DNA from: Actinomadura spongiicola
GTDB lineage: Bacteria; Actinomycetota; Actinomycetes; Streptosporangiales; Streptosporangiaceae
NCBI RefSeq assembly: GCF_003432485.1
Contig: NZ_QVNQ01000011.1
Location: forward strand, 62,001-126,000
Direction: 5' to 3'
DNA length: 64,000 nucleotides
The stretch's first letter is position 1. Every line of letters starts with the position of its first letter. Below the pieces are notes generated by a model. It made no database searches, had not been told where the DNA came from, and was given only the letters and a program-made list of their open reading frames with translations. The position numbers were made by a program, and so were the translations under genes. Positions 42,274 through 50,689 of the stretch are shown here, in pieces.

Positions 42274-43131
42274 CTACGGGGTGGCTCGGGCGAACAGGCG
42301 CCGGTACACGTGCCGCAGACCGTGGAGATCACTGACAGGTTCGGCGAACGGCAGCCGCAGATCGAACGAGCCGTGCGCCTCCGGCCGCGGCGCGCGGCAG
42401 CGTACCCACAGCCCGTACCGGTCGAGCGCCAACGGCCGGACGAATCCGGACGTCGCGGACTCGGACGTCTCGGACTCGGGCGGCGCTGACGCGAGCACGG
42501 AGTCGGGCAGCAGCTTCGTCAGCTCGTCGCGGTGGCAGCCGTCCAGGTGCGTGAGGATGCCGGACTCGACGGCGACGAACGGGTCGGGCGCGGCGGCCGC
42601 GTACTCCTCGGGTTCGAGGGTGGCGCTTCCCCAGGCGTCGTCGATCTCCACCTGCGCGACCTCCAGGGCGAGGATCGTCCATTCCCGCCGGTCGTTCCCC
42701 TCCGGCGAGCCGTCGCGGATCTCGGCGAGGTCGAGCAGCTCGGGGCGCGGGTGGGCGTGCGAGATGCGGATCGCGGCGGCGCGCAACTCCCCGTCCGGGA
42801 TCTCGCTGAGCCAGCCGTGCAGCCAGGCCCGTCCACGGACCCGGTCGGCCAGCGTGACCGGCGCGACATCGGAGATCCGCAGCGTGGCGGGCATGTCGGT
42901 CTCCGCCTCCGAGGTGGCGGCGCGGAGCGCGGTGGCGATCGGCGACGCGGACTGGACGAGCAGCAGCGGCCTGCCGTCGCGGTCGGTCGTGTGCGCCGGG
43001 ACGGGCGCGTACGGAACGCCCGGGGCGACGAGTACGCCGTCCGCGATGCCGAACGCGAGGGTCCGCGCCCGTTCCGCGGCCGTGGGCCCCTCCAGCGTGG
43101 GCCCCTCCACCGTGATCTCCGTTCCCCGCAC
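42274..43131 (-). CDS. DUF2470 / HugZ-like split-barrel protein
   Basis: 285 residues. N-terminal split-barrel flavin/heme-binding-like part (DGRPLLLVQSASPIATALRAA), and the C-terminal DUF2470 domain (ESGILTHLDGCHRDELTKLL ... DRYGLWVRCR ... FAEPVSDLHGLRHVYRRLF). Such proteins act in heme handling and are often iron-regulated. The GTG 43131 has AAGGAGGT. The shared gap with rpsD contains two iron-box-like palindromes, so IdeR/DmdR control is likely. Confidence 0.8.
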   Translation of the reverse strand: MRGTEITVEGPTLEGPTAAERARTLAFGIADGVLVAPGVPYAPVPAHTTDRDGRPLLLVQSASPIATALRAATSEAETDMPATLRISDVAPVTLADRVRGRAWLHGWLSEIPDGELRAAAIRISHAHPRPELLDLAEIRDGSPEGNDRREWTILALEVAQVEIDDAWGSATLEPEEYAAAAPDPFVAVESGILTHLDGCHRDELTKLLPDSVLASAPPESETSESATSGFVRPLALDRYGLWVRCRAPRPEAHGSFDLRLPFAEPVSDLHGLRHVYRRLFARATP

Positions 43132-43158
43132 CGTGACCTCCTTGACCGAGAAGCATAG

Positions 43159-43188
43159 GTTAGGCTTGCCTAACTTAGGTCAACCTAA
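43159..43188. promoter_or_regulatory. Two adjacent iron-box-like palindromes
   Basis: GTTAGGC-TT-GCCTAAC (43159-43174) and TTAGGT-CA-ACCTAA (43175-43188), side by side, match the IdeR/DmdR/DtxR iron-box pattern (TTAGGTTAGGCTAACCTAA-type). They lie in the divergent promoter gap of the DUF2470 gene and rpsD, 16 bases before the S4 start. Confidence 0.8.
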
Positions 43189-43203
43189 CTCCCAAGGAGC
43201 GTG

Positions 43204-43809
43204 ATGAACAACCCTCGTCCCAAAGTGCGGATCTCGCGGGCCCTCGGCATCCCGCTGACGCCGAAGGCCGTGAAGTACTTCGAGGCCCGCCCCTACCCGC
43301 CGGGCGTGCACGGCCGGGCCCGCAAGCAGGAGTCCGACTACAAGGTGCGGCTGCGCGAGAAGCAGCGGCTCCGCGCGCAGTACAACATCCGCGAGGCGCA
43401 GCTCCGCAACGCGTTCGCCAAGGCCGCCAGGACGGGGGGCAAGACCGGCGAGGCGCTCATCATCGACCTGGAGCGCCGTCTGGACGCGCTCGTCCTCCGC
43501 GCCGGGTTCGCCCGCACGATCTATCAAGCGCGCCAGTTCGTCGTGCACCGGCACGTGCTGGTGAACGGGCGGCGCGTCGACCGTCCGTCCTACCGGTTGC
43601 GCCCCGGCGACGTCATCAGCATCGCCGCACGTAGCCGGTCCATGGACGCCTTCCAGATCGCGGCCGCGGGCGGCCACACCGAGAACGTTCCGGGCTACCT
43701 CGACGTCCGGCACGACGCCCTCGCCGCGCAACTGACCAGGCTGCCGGAGCGCCGGGAGATCCCCGTCATCTGCGACGAGCAGCTCGTCGTCGAGCACTAC
43801 TCGCGGTAG
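43204..43809 (+). CDS. rpsD: 30S ribosomal protein S4
   Basis: 201 residues, complete S4: N-terminal RPKVRISRALGIPLTPKAVKY, central PPGVHGRARKQ and LREKQRLRAQYNI, S4 RNA-binding domain RLDALVLRAGFARTIYQARQFV, and C-terminal EIPVICDEQLVVEHYSR. No CxxC zinc knuckle, so it is the zinc-free type. Primary 16S-rRNA binder; in Streptomyces rpsD also lies outside the main ribosomal cluster. ATG 43204 has AAGGAG. Placing directly beside iron boxes is unusual. Whether a second rpsD exists is not known from this window. Confidence 0.95.
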   Translation: MNNPRPKVRISRALGIPLTPKAVKYFEARPYPPGVHGRARKQESDYKVRLREKQRLRAQYNIREAQLRNAFAKAARTGGKTGEALIIDLERRLDALVLRAGFARTIYQARQFVVHRHVLVNGRRVDRPSYRLRPGDVISIAARSRSMDAFQIAAAGGHTENVPGYLDVRHDALAAQLTRLPERREIPVICDEQLVVEHYSR

Positions 43810-43810
43810 T

Positions 43811-44311
43811 TCAGTGGAGGGCGCCCAGCTCCTTGCGGGCCGTGGTCCGCAGGGTCCGCAGGGCGTCCACCAGGACGCGCCGCTGGTCGTCGGACAGCGG
43901 CCCCGCGAAATGCTCGCGCAGGGTCTCGGCGTGGACGCGCAGCGCCTCCTCCAACTTCGCGTGTCCGGCGGCCGTCAGCTCCACCAGCTGGCGGCGGCGG
44001 TCGCCGGGCGCCGGTTCGCGGCGGACCAGCCCCGCCTCCTCCATCCGGTCGATGATCCGGGTCATGCCGCCGCTGGTGAGGACCAGCTCACCGGCCAGAT
44101 CGCCCATCGCGAGCGGGCGCTCGTGGGCTCGCGCCAGCCGCAGCAGCACCTCGAAGACCGCGTGCCGGATGCCGCAGCGGCGCTCCAGCTCCCGGCCCGC
44201 GATCCGCTCCAGCGCCGACGACGCGCCGAGCAGCGCGCCGAACTCGTGGACCAGCTCGTCCGGCACGGTCCGGTCGGTGTGGCGTTCGCCCTGCTCAGTC
44301 ACGGTTGCCAT
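43811..44311 (-). CDS. MarR-family transcriptional regulator
   Basis: 166 residues. Winged helix: LAMGDLAGELVLTSGGMTRIIDRM (in part) and wing APGDRRRQLVELT. Regulator of unknown target. ATG 44311 with GGCGGGG upstream. The 3' end meets the convergent rpsD stop within two bases. No obvious cognate gene except the lytic transglycosylase across the 165-base gap. Confidence 0.85.
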   Translation of the reverse strand: MATVTEQGERHTDRTVPDELVHEFGALLGASSALERIAGRELERRCGIRHAVFEVLLRLARAHERPLAMGDLAGELVLTSGGMTRIIDRMEEAGLVRREPAPGDRRRQLVELTAAGHAKLEEALRVHAETLREHFAGPLSDDQRRVLVDALRTLRTTARKELGALH

Positions 44312-44476
44312 GATGCCCCGCCTTCGTCCAGCGTCCCGTCCCATCGGCACAACGCGCGATGCCCCGCGTACCTTCCGCACCCACTGAACCACCCTCCCCC
44401 GATCCCGCGTACCGACTCCTGAACGACGCGTTGACGGCGCATGGACGGCGCCCGGGTGATAAGGCACTCTTCTCCT

Positions 44477-45316
44477 ATGCCACAGAGTCACGGCACGCGC
44501 AGACGTCCCGACCCCACCCCGCGCCACGGCCGTTCCGGGCGGGGCCGATCGGGACGGCGGCGCGGGCGTGACACGGCGGAGGTGCCCCCGCCGCGACGCT
44601 CGCCCGAGGCGCGCGACCCGTTCGGCATCGACGGGCCGGAGATCCGGCCGCCGAAGAAGCGGCGGCTGCGGCGCCTGCTGACCAGCAACGTCACCATCAT
44701 GATCGTGGCGATCGCCGCGATCGGCGCGGCGGTCGTGCTGGTGGACATCAGCCGTTTCGTCGACGAGGGCGACACCAAGCCGCCGAAGGCGGCCGAGGGG
44801 GACCTGTCGACCAACGAGATGCTCACCAGGCTGATGGCGAAGACGGACATGGACCCGATCGTGGCGGACGCGATCGCCGCCGCCAAGAAGCGCGCCTACG
44901 AAGAGAACAAGCGCGAGATGGAGGAACTGAGGAAACGGGCCGAGAAGGAGGCCAAGGCGCGTGCGGAGCTGAAGGAGCGGCAGGAACGCGAGCGGCTCGC
45001 CAAGTCGAACCCGAGCGCCAAGCAGAACAAGGCGTACGGGAAGAAGATGAACGCCCTCAAGGGGTGGGGCCGCTGCTGGAGCTCGCTGCTGACGCTGTGG
45101 AACCACGAGAGCGGCTGGAACGAGCGCGCCGAGAACCCCTCCAGCGGCGCCTACGGCATCCCGCAGGCCCTGCCCGGCACGAAGATGGCGAGCGCCGGAT
45201 CCGACTGGCGCACCAGCTCCCCCACGCAGATCGCGTGGGGGCTCGGTTACATCAAGGCCCGGTACAAGACGCCGTGCGGCGCGTGGTCGTTCTGGCAGTC
45301 GCACAACTGGTACTGA
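44477..45316 (+). CDS. Membrane-anchored lytic transglycosylase-like protein
   Basis: 279 residues. Basic N-terminus, one transmembrane helix near residues 75-97 (VTIMIVAIAAIGAAVVLV), a long charged coiled-coil (KKRAYEENKREMEELRKRAEK, in parts) and a C-terminal SLT-like domain: LWNHESGWNERAENPSSGAYGIPQ, with the catalytic Glu in NHESGW, and SPTQIAWGLGYIKARY. Cell-wall hydrolysis outside the membrane. ATG 44477 without SD. Confidence 0.82.
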   Translation: MPQSHGTRRRPDPTPRHGRSGRGRSGRRRGRDTAEVPPPRRSPEARDPFGIDGPEIRPPKKRRLRRLLTSNVTIMIVAIAAIGAAVVLVDISRFVDEGDTKPPKAAEGDLSTNEMLTRLMAKTDMDPIVADAIAAAKKRAYEENKREMEELRKRAEKEAKARAELKERQERERLAKSNPSAKQNKAYGKKMNALKGWGRCWSSLLTLWNHESGWNERAENPSSGAYGIPQALPGTKMASAGSDWRTSSPTQIAWGLGYIKARYKTPCGAWSFWQSHNWY

Positions 45317-45415
45317 CGGGTAAGCCCCCCGCACATCGTCCCTTTCGCTCCGCTTTCATGCCCTTTCGGCGTTGCGCTTGATCATGACGTGCGGTGCGGT
45401 GCGAGACTGCTGCAC

Positions 45416-46216
45416 ATGACTCTGGGGACGATCGTGCTGACGGGAGCCGCGGGCCGGATCGGCACCGCGCTTCGGGGACCACTGCGCGACGAGGCGAAGC
45501 GCCTCGTCCTGGTCGACATCGCGCCGCTGGACGCCGAGGCGCCGAACGAGACCGTCCTCAGGGCGGACCTGACCGACCCGGCGGACGCGGGGCGCGCCGT
45601 CGAGGGCGCGGACGCCGTCGTCCACCTGGCCGGGGTACCGGACGAGGCGCCGTTCCCCGACCTGGTCGAGCACAACATCCTCGGCACGCAGCGCGTCCTG
45701 GAGGCGGCGCGGGTGGCGGGCGTCCCCCGCGTCGTGCTGGCCAGCAGCAACCGGCTCACCGGCTTCCACCCGTCGACCGAAACCGCGTCGGCCGTGACGC
45801 CGCCGAGACCGGACGGCCTGTACGGGGTCAGCAAGGTCGCCGTCGAGGCGCTCGGCCGCCTCTACGTCGACAAGTTCGGCCTGGACGTCGTGTGCCTGCG
45901 CATCGGCAGCTTCGTGGCGCGTCCCTCGGAGCCCCGGCACCTCTCCACCTGGCTCAGCCCTCGTGACTGCGCCGGGTTCGTCCGCGCGGCGCTGACCGTC
46001 CCGTCCCCCGGCTTCCTCGCCGCCTACGCCGTGTCCGACAACCCGCGGCGGTTCTGGGAACTGGACGAGCGACTCGGCTACGCGCCCCGGGACAACGCAG
46101 CAACTTATGACATTCCGGACACATTTGTGGGCGCGGACGTGCCGCAGGGCGGCGACTTCGCGTCCGCCGAATACACGCTCCAGTATCTGGACGAATCGGA
46201 CACGAAGCGCGGGTGA
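45416..46216 (+). CDS. NAD-dependent epimerase/dehydratase (uronate-dehydrogenase-like)
   Basis: 266 residues, extended SDR. NAD motif VLTGAAGRIGTAL, catalytic triad Ser in ASSNRL and Tyr-x3-Lys in YGVSKVAVE, plus DLTDPADAGRAVEGADAVVHLAG. Length and segment YGxSKxxxE fit uronate/aldose dehydrogenases. ATG 45416 lies just after a -10-like GAGACT, possibly leaderless. Confidence 0.85.
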   Translation: MTLGTIVLTGAAGRIGTALRGPLRDEAKRLVLVDIAPLDAEAPNETVLRADLTDPADAGRAVEGADAVVHLAGVPDEAPFPDLVEHNILGTQRVLEAARVAGVPRVVLASSNRLTGFHPSTETASAVTPPRPDGLYGVSKVAVEALGRLYVDKFGLDVVCLRIGSFVARPSEPRHLSTWLSPRDCAGFVRAALTVPSPGFLAAYAVSDNPRRFWELDERLGYAPRDNAATYDIPDTFVGADVPQGGDFASAEYTLQYLDESDTKRG

Positions 46217-46260
46217 GGTTTCGGTGATGTTTTTGGTCACATGGAAGGGCACGGACCGTT

Positions 46261-46276
46261 ATCCTGACCTGAGGAT
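46261..46276. promoter_or_regulatory. Inverted repeat before the tetR gene
   Basis: ATCCT, 6 bases, AGGAT ends 32 bases before ATG 46309. A small dyad that could be the TetR autoregulatory operator. Confidence 0.3.
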
Positions 46277-46308
46277 TACTGGTTCCTGACGGAAAGTCGA
46301 AGGGATCT

Positions 46309-46956
46309 ATGCCAACGTCGACCTGGTTCCGCCTCAACGTCGCCAAGCGTGAGCGGGTGCTGGAGGTCGCGATGCGCGAGTTCGGCGAGAACGGGTATTC
46401 GACCGGCAGCCTGAACACCATCGCCCGCGAGGCGGGCATCGCCAAGGGCTCGCTCTTCCAGTACTTCAGCGACAAGCTGGAGTTCTACGCGTTCGTCTGC
46501 GACGAGGCGTCCCGCCGCGTCCGCGAGGAGATGGAACGCCGCATGGAGCGGATCGACTTCGACCAGCCCTTCGACGAATGGCTGGTCGACGCCATCTGCG
46601 ACTGGACCGAGTACATGGCCGACCATCCGCTGGAGCGCGGGGTCACCGCCGCGACCAACTTCGAACTCGACAACAGCGTCCGGTCCGTCGTCCGCGACAC
46701 GGCGAACCAGCACTACCTGCAGGTCATCCACCCGCTACTCCAGGTCTGGCAGGCCCGGGGCGACATCCGCGAGGACGCCGACCTGGAGGTCCTCGCCACC
46801 TGGTTGATGACGCTCCTGCCGTTCCTGGCCCTCGCGCCGTACTACGACGGCCTCGACCCGATCCACGGCCTGCGCGGCCGCACCCCCGCCGAACAGCGTC
46901 CGGTGATCCGCCAGCTCGTCGCCGGGTTCCGGCCCATCTTCGCTCCCGACAAATAG
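46309..46956 (+). CDS. TetR/AcrR-family transcriptional regulator
   Basis: 215 residues. HTH ENGYSTGSLNTIAREAGIAKGSLFQYFSDK (quoted in parts: TIAREAGIAKGSLFQYF). C-terminal helices form the ligand pocket. GAAGGGA before ATG. Convergent to the monooxygenase, which it may regulate together with the SDR beyond it. Confidence 0.88.
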   Translation: MPTSTWFRLNVAKRERVLEVAMREFGENGYSTGSLNTIAREAGIAKGSLFQYFSDKLEFYAFVCDEASRRVREEMERRMERIDFDQPFDEWLVDAICDWTEYMADHPLERGVTAATNFELDNSVRSVVRDTANQHYLQVIHPLLQVWQARGDIREDADLEVLATWLMTLLPFLALAPYYDGLDPIHGLRGRTPAEQRPVIRQLVAGFRPIFAPDK

Positions 46957-46984
46957 CCTCCGTCGAAGGACCGGGGCACTCTTT

Positions 46985-48448
46985 TCAGCGAGTGAGGACG
47001 TACTCCTTCGGCCTGGCCCTGCGGGCGGTGGCCCAGAACTCGAACGAGGGGCCGGGCCACACGGTGCGATTGACGCCCTGGTCGTCCAGATACCAACTGT
47101 CGCAGCCGCCCGCGCTCCACACGGCGCGGCGCAGCCGCCGATGCACACGGTCGTTGTAGCGGCGGGACACCTCCGGTCTCGGTTCGATGGTGTCGGCGCC
47201 GCGGTCCCGTAGCAGCCGCAGGCAGCTCATGACATGCCGGATCTGCACCTCGATCATGAACACGACGGACGTGTGGCCGAGCCCGGTGTTCGGGCCGAGC
47301 AGCATGAAGAAGTTCGGCAGGCCCGGGACGGTCGTGCCGCGGTGCGCCTCGATGCCGTTCGCCCAGATCTCCTGGAGTTTGACGCCGCCGCGTCCGGTGA
47401 CCCGCAGGTCGGTGAGGGCCTCGGTCACCTTGAAGCCGGTGCCGTAGATGACGCAGTCGACCTCGTGCTCGCGTCCGTCCACGGTGACGATGGAGTTCTC
47501 CCGGATTTCCGCGATGCCGGACGTCTCCAGTTCCACGTGCGGGCGGGTGAGCGCCGGATAGTAGTCGTTGGACAGCAGGATCCGCTTGCAGCCGATCCCG
47601 TAGTCGGGTGTCAGCTTGGCGCGCAGCTCGGGGTCGGCGACCTGTCTCTCGAGGTGCCGCCGCGCCAGCCGCTCCTGCGGTCCGAACAGGCGCGGGTCGA
47701 CGGTGAAGCCGACGCCGCGGGCCTCCAACCCCCAGTAGACGCCGGCGCGGAACACCCGCGCGGTGCCCGGCACCATCGAGAACGTCCGGCGGAGCCGATC
47801 GGAGATGGGGACGTCGGGTTTCGGCTGGACCCAGGGCGCGGTCCGCTGGAACACGACGACGCCGGCCGCCTTCTTCACGACCGGCGGGACGAACTGGACC
47901 GCGGACGCGCCCGTCCCGATGACGGCGACCCGCTTGCCGGTGAGGTCGTAGGAATGGTCCCACTCGGCGGAGTGGAACGCCCTGCCCCGGAACCGTTCGG
48001 CGCCCGGCAGCTCGGGCATGGACGGGACGTGCAGCGCGCCGATGCCCGACACGACGGCCTTGGGGGTGAGGGCCGTCCCGTCCGCGAGCGTCACCTTCCA
48101 GCGCCGGGCCGCGTCGTCCCACTCCATGGCGTCGACGGCCGCGCCGAACCGGATGTGCCCCCGCACGCGGTACTTGTCGGCCGTGCGCTCCATGTAGGCG
48201 CGGATCTCGGGCTGCGACGCGAACATCCGCGTCCACCCCGGGTTCAGCTCGAACGAGAAGGAGTACATGTGCGAGGGCACGTCGCAGGCGCAGCCGGGAT
48301 AGGTGTTGTCGTACCACGTCCCGCCGAGGGCGTCGTTCTTCTCCAGGATCACGAAGTCGTGGAACCCCGCCTGTTTGAGCCGGATCGCCATGCCGAGACC
48401 GGCGAAGCCCGAACCGATGATGACGATCGCCGGAGCGCGCTCGCTCAT
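46985..48448 (-). CDS. Flavin-containing Baeyer-Villiger-type monooxygenase
   Basis: 487 residues. FAD motif IIGSGFAGLGMAIRL, NADPH motif VAVIGTGASAVQFVP, and the BVMO fingerprint FRGRAFHSAEWDHS (FxGxxxHxxxW). Oxidises ketones to esters or related substrates. ATG 48448 with AGAGGACGG upstream. Divergent from a short-chain dehydrogenase, a usual partner; a regulator of the TetR family is downstream. Confidence 0.93.
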   Translation of the reverse strand: MSERAPAIVIIGSGFAGLGMAIRLKQAGFHDFVILEKNDALGGTWYDNTYPGCACDVPSHMYSFSFELNPGWTRMFASQPEIRAYMERTADKYRVRGHIRFGAAVDAMEWDDAARRWKVTLADGTALTPKAVVSGIGALHVPSMPELPGAERFRGRAFHSAEWDHSYDLTGKRVAVIGTGASAVQFVPPVVKKAAGVVVFQRTAPWVQPKPDVPISDRLRRTFSMVPGTARVFRAGVYWGLEARGVGFTVDPRLFGPQERLARRHLERQVADPELRAKLTPDYGIGCKRILLSNDYYPALTRPHVELETSGIAEIRENSIVTVDGREHEVDCVIYGTGFKVTEALTDLRVTGRGGVKLQEIWANGIEAHRGTTVPGLPNFFMLLGPNTGLGHTSVVFMIEVQIRHVMSCLRLLRDRGADTIEPRPEVSRRYNDRVHRRLRRAVWSAGGCDSWYLDDQGVNRTVWPGPSFEFWATARRARPKEYVLTR

Positions 48449-48549
48449 GTCCCGTCCTCTCGCGTACCTACCCGGAGTAGGTTAATCGCCGAGCGCCGCC
48501 TCGACCTTTGTACGGTGGGAACCGCTCATCCGACGCCTGGGAGGTCCAC

Positions 48550-49413
48550 ATGCCCCTTGCGCACTTCGACGGGGCGCTCGCCGTCGTCACCGGAGCCGGC
48601 AGCGGGATCGGCCGGGCCACCGCCCTGGCGCTCGCCGGGCACGGCGCGACCGTCGTCGCCGCCGACATCGACCTGGACGCGGCCGAGCGGACCGCCACCC
48701 TCGCGAAGTCGGTCGGCGCCGGAGGGGTCGCCTACCGGGTGGACGTGTCGGACGCCGCCGCCATGGAGACGTTCGCGGCCGAGGTGAAGGAGTCGCGGCG
48801 GGTCCCCGACATCCTGGTCAACAACGCGGGCATCGCGGTCTCCGGGTCGTTCCTCGACACCGGGCTGGACGAGTGGAACAGCGTCGTCGGCGTCAACCTG
48901 TGGGGGGTCGTGCACGGCTGCCGCCTGTTCGGCAGGCAGATGTACGACCGGGTGCAAGCCCTGCCCAACAAGCCCGACACCCCCAACTTCGGCGGGCACA
49001 TCGTCAACATCGCGTCGGCCGCCGCGTACGCGCCGACCCGCACGCTGCCCGCGTACTGCACGACGAAGGCCGCCGTGCTCATGCTGAGCGAGTGTCTGCG
49101 CGCCGAGCTGGCGAGTTCCCGCATCGGCGTCACCGCCGTCTGCCCCGGCTTCGTCAGCACCGACATCGCCAAGAACGGGCTCTACGCGGTGCGTGACGAG
49201 TCGACCCGTGAGCGGCTGCGCGAGCGCGGCCGGCGGGCCCTCCAGATGCGCAACTACCCGCCGGAGAAGGTCGCGGAGCGGATCGTGCACGCCATCGTGA
49301 AGAACAGGCCGGTGGTCCCCGTCAACTTCGAGGGGCATCTCCTGCACACCCTGTCGCGGGTGTCCCCGGCCTCTCTGCGCCTCCTGGCGAAGCTGCCCGC
49401 TCCCCGCGTCTGA
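48550..49413 (+). CDS. Short-chain dehydrogenase/reductase
   Basis: 287 residues, classical SDR: VTGAGSGIGRATALAL (NAD(P) motif), NNAGIAVSG, Ser in NIASAAAYAP, Tyr-x3-Lys in YCTTKAA. C-terminal extension after ~245 residues typical of actinobacterial mymA-like SDRs. Probably interconverts alcohol and ketone for the neighbouring monooxygenase. GGGAGG before ATG 48550. Confidence 0.9.
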   Translation: MPLAHFDGALAVVTGAGSGIGRATALALAGHGATVVAADIDLDAAERTATLAKSVGAGGVAYRVDVSDAAAMETFAAEVKESRRVPDILVNNAGIAVSGSFLDTGLDEWNSVVGVNLWGVVHGCRLFGRQMYDRVQALPNKPDTPNFGGHIVNIASAAAYAPTRTLPAYCTTKAAVLMLSECLRAELASSRIGVTAVCPGFVSTDIAKNGLYAVRDESTRERLRERGRRALQMRNYPPEKVAERIVHAIVKNRPVVPVNFEGHLLHTLSRVSPASLRLLAKLPAPRV

Positions 49414-49770
49414 TCGCGGAACCCGCGGCCGCGAAAAGCGACCACCGGGCCATTTTGTTTGACTCCAAATACTGGCGAGAAAACGGTTCGGAAATGCCAT
49501 CCGCATTGGCACATGCAACGGAAACCACTAGGGCCGCGGAGCGGGGTCCACTCCGCGGCCCGTCGACGAGTACGGCTTACTGACCTGGGCTCATCTCACC
49601 CAGGACACTCCTACCGATTGTACGGTCACGTCGTCGACCTCCTCCTCCCCGGGCGTCACGCGCGCCGATCACCTGGCATGGTCCGGGAGCATAATCGACG
49701 CGCTCCCTCCCCTTTAGCGACCACCTTAGAAGCTGTTGACAGGGAATATGCCATGATCGGCCGATTCAGG
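49414..49770. other. 357-base intergenic region with terminator
   Basis: Contains one strong hairpin (49531-49561), AT-richer patches (49450-49500, 49700-49770) and a TTGACA at 49737-49742 without a good -10. No gene is supported. Confidence 0.55.
49531..49561. terminator. 11-bp stem hairpin after the SDR gene
   Basis: GGGCCGCGGAG, 9-base loop, CTCCGCGGCCC. Perfect 11-base stem without a T-run. Ends the SDR message or the convergent DUF3558-like gene's transcript (which stops 210 bases away). Confidence 0.6.
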
Positions 49771-50583
49771 TCAGAAATCATTTAGCGCCGCGAGCACTTC
49801 CCGGGCGACGGCCGTGACCGTGGCGAGACTCGCCTCCGCCCGGTTCTCCGGCGCGTCCCGATCGGGCGCGCGCTCGCCGTAACTGACCGTGACGACCGTG
49901 TTGCCGCTCCGGGCGGTGAGCTGCCCGACGACGGCCGGGCCCGCCTTGTCCGCCTTCAACCACTCGTCCGCCTTGAACCACTCGTCCGCCTTGAACCAGC
50001 GGTACGCCTCGTTCCCGACGCCTTGCTGGCGTTCCAGGGTGATCGTCTGGACGGGCGGGGCGTCGTTGGCCTCCGCCCATCGCGCGTCGTAGGAGCCCTC
50101 GGCGTCCCGCACCGGCGTCACGGTGTTCCCGGGCGCGTACAGGTGCGCCTCCACGCGCAGCCACGGGAACTCCGCCCCCGCCGAGGAGTACGTGCAGGTG
50201 GTCAGCGTCGAGTTCGCGCTCTGCCGCCGCGTCGCCCCGGGGACGACACGGTCGACGGTGCCCTGCGACACCGTCCCGCAGGGCGGCGGAAGCGCCCGCG
50301 CCACCCGCGGACCCGCCGGTGTCGACGACCGCGGTGGGGCCGCCCTGTCTCGCCCACCCGACCCCGGCATGGCCGCCCTGACCGGTTCCGACCGGGCGGC
50401 GGCGTCGCCCGGCCCCGGGACCACCAGGTAGGCCAGGACCGCCGCGGCGGCGAGCGCGACGCCGCCCGCGGACCACGCGACCCGCCGGGAACGGTACGGG
50501 CCGCGGTCGGGAGACGGCGGCTCCGGCGAAGAATACAGCCGATGGAACGGTTCAACCGGACGCTCTGGTCCCACGCCTCGCAC
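49771..50583 (-). CDS. Membrane protein, DUF3558-like exterior domain
   Basis: 270 residues. Short cytosolic N-terminus, one transmembrane helix (about 34-56), Ala/Pro/Ser linker and an exterior alpha/beta domain with CGTVSQGTVDRVVPG, a Cys pair, and a middle repeat (WFKADEWFKADEWLKADK) of six-residue units, then VVGQLTARSGNTVVTVSYG. It resembles DUF3558 lipoprotein-type domains of actinobacteria. GTG 50583 has GGGAG four bases upstream; a TTG at 50625 is possible. Confidence 0.65.
   Translation of the reverse strand: MRGVGPERPVEPFHRLYSSPEPPSPDRGPYRSRRVAWSAGGVALAAAAVLAYLVVPGPGDAAARSEPVRAAMPGSGGRDRAAPPRSSTPAGPRVARALPPPCGTVSQGTVDRVVPGATRRQSANSTLTTCTYSSAGAEFPWLRVEAHLYAPGNTVTPVRDAEGSYDARWAEANDAPPVQTITLERQQGVGNEAYRWFKADEWFKADEWLKADKAGPAVVGQLTARSGNTVVTVSYGERAPDRDAPENRAEASLATVTAVAREVLAALNDF
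49950..50001. repeat. 18-bp tandem repeat inside the DUF3558-like gene
   Basis: Nearly three copies of an 18-base unit (TTGAACCACTCGTCCGCC) encode repeats of DEWFKA. In-frame slippage could lengthen or shorten the loop. Confidence 0.75.
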
Positions 50584-50689
50584 CTCACTCCCGTCTTGGA
50601 TCCCCGTCCTGGGCCCCCGGGTCAAGGTAGGTCAGGCCCCCGGCCCCTGACCAGTGTTGACTGTCGGTTCCCGTGGACACAATGAAGGG

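Noticed and set aside
43159..43188. Zur (zinc) box before rpsD
   Set aside because: The dyads match the iron-box pattern TTAGG...CCTAA, not the actinobacterial Zur pattern with AT-rich TGAAAATCATTTTCA-type centre.
49737..49766. TTGACA promoter in the 49.4-49.8 kb gap
   Set aside because: No -10 hexamer at 16-18 bases and no gene downstream on the plus strand.
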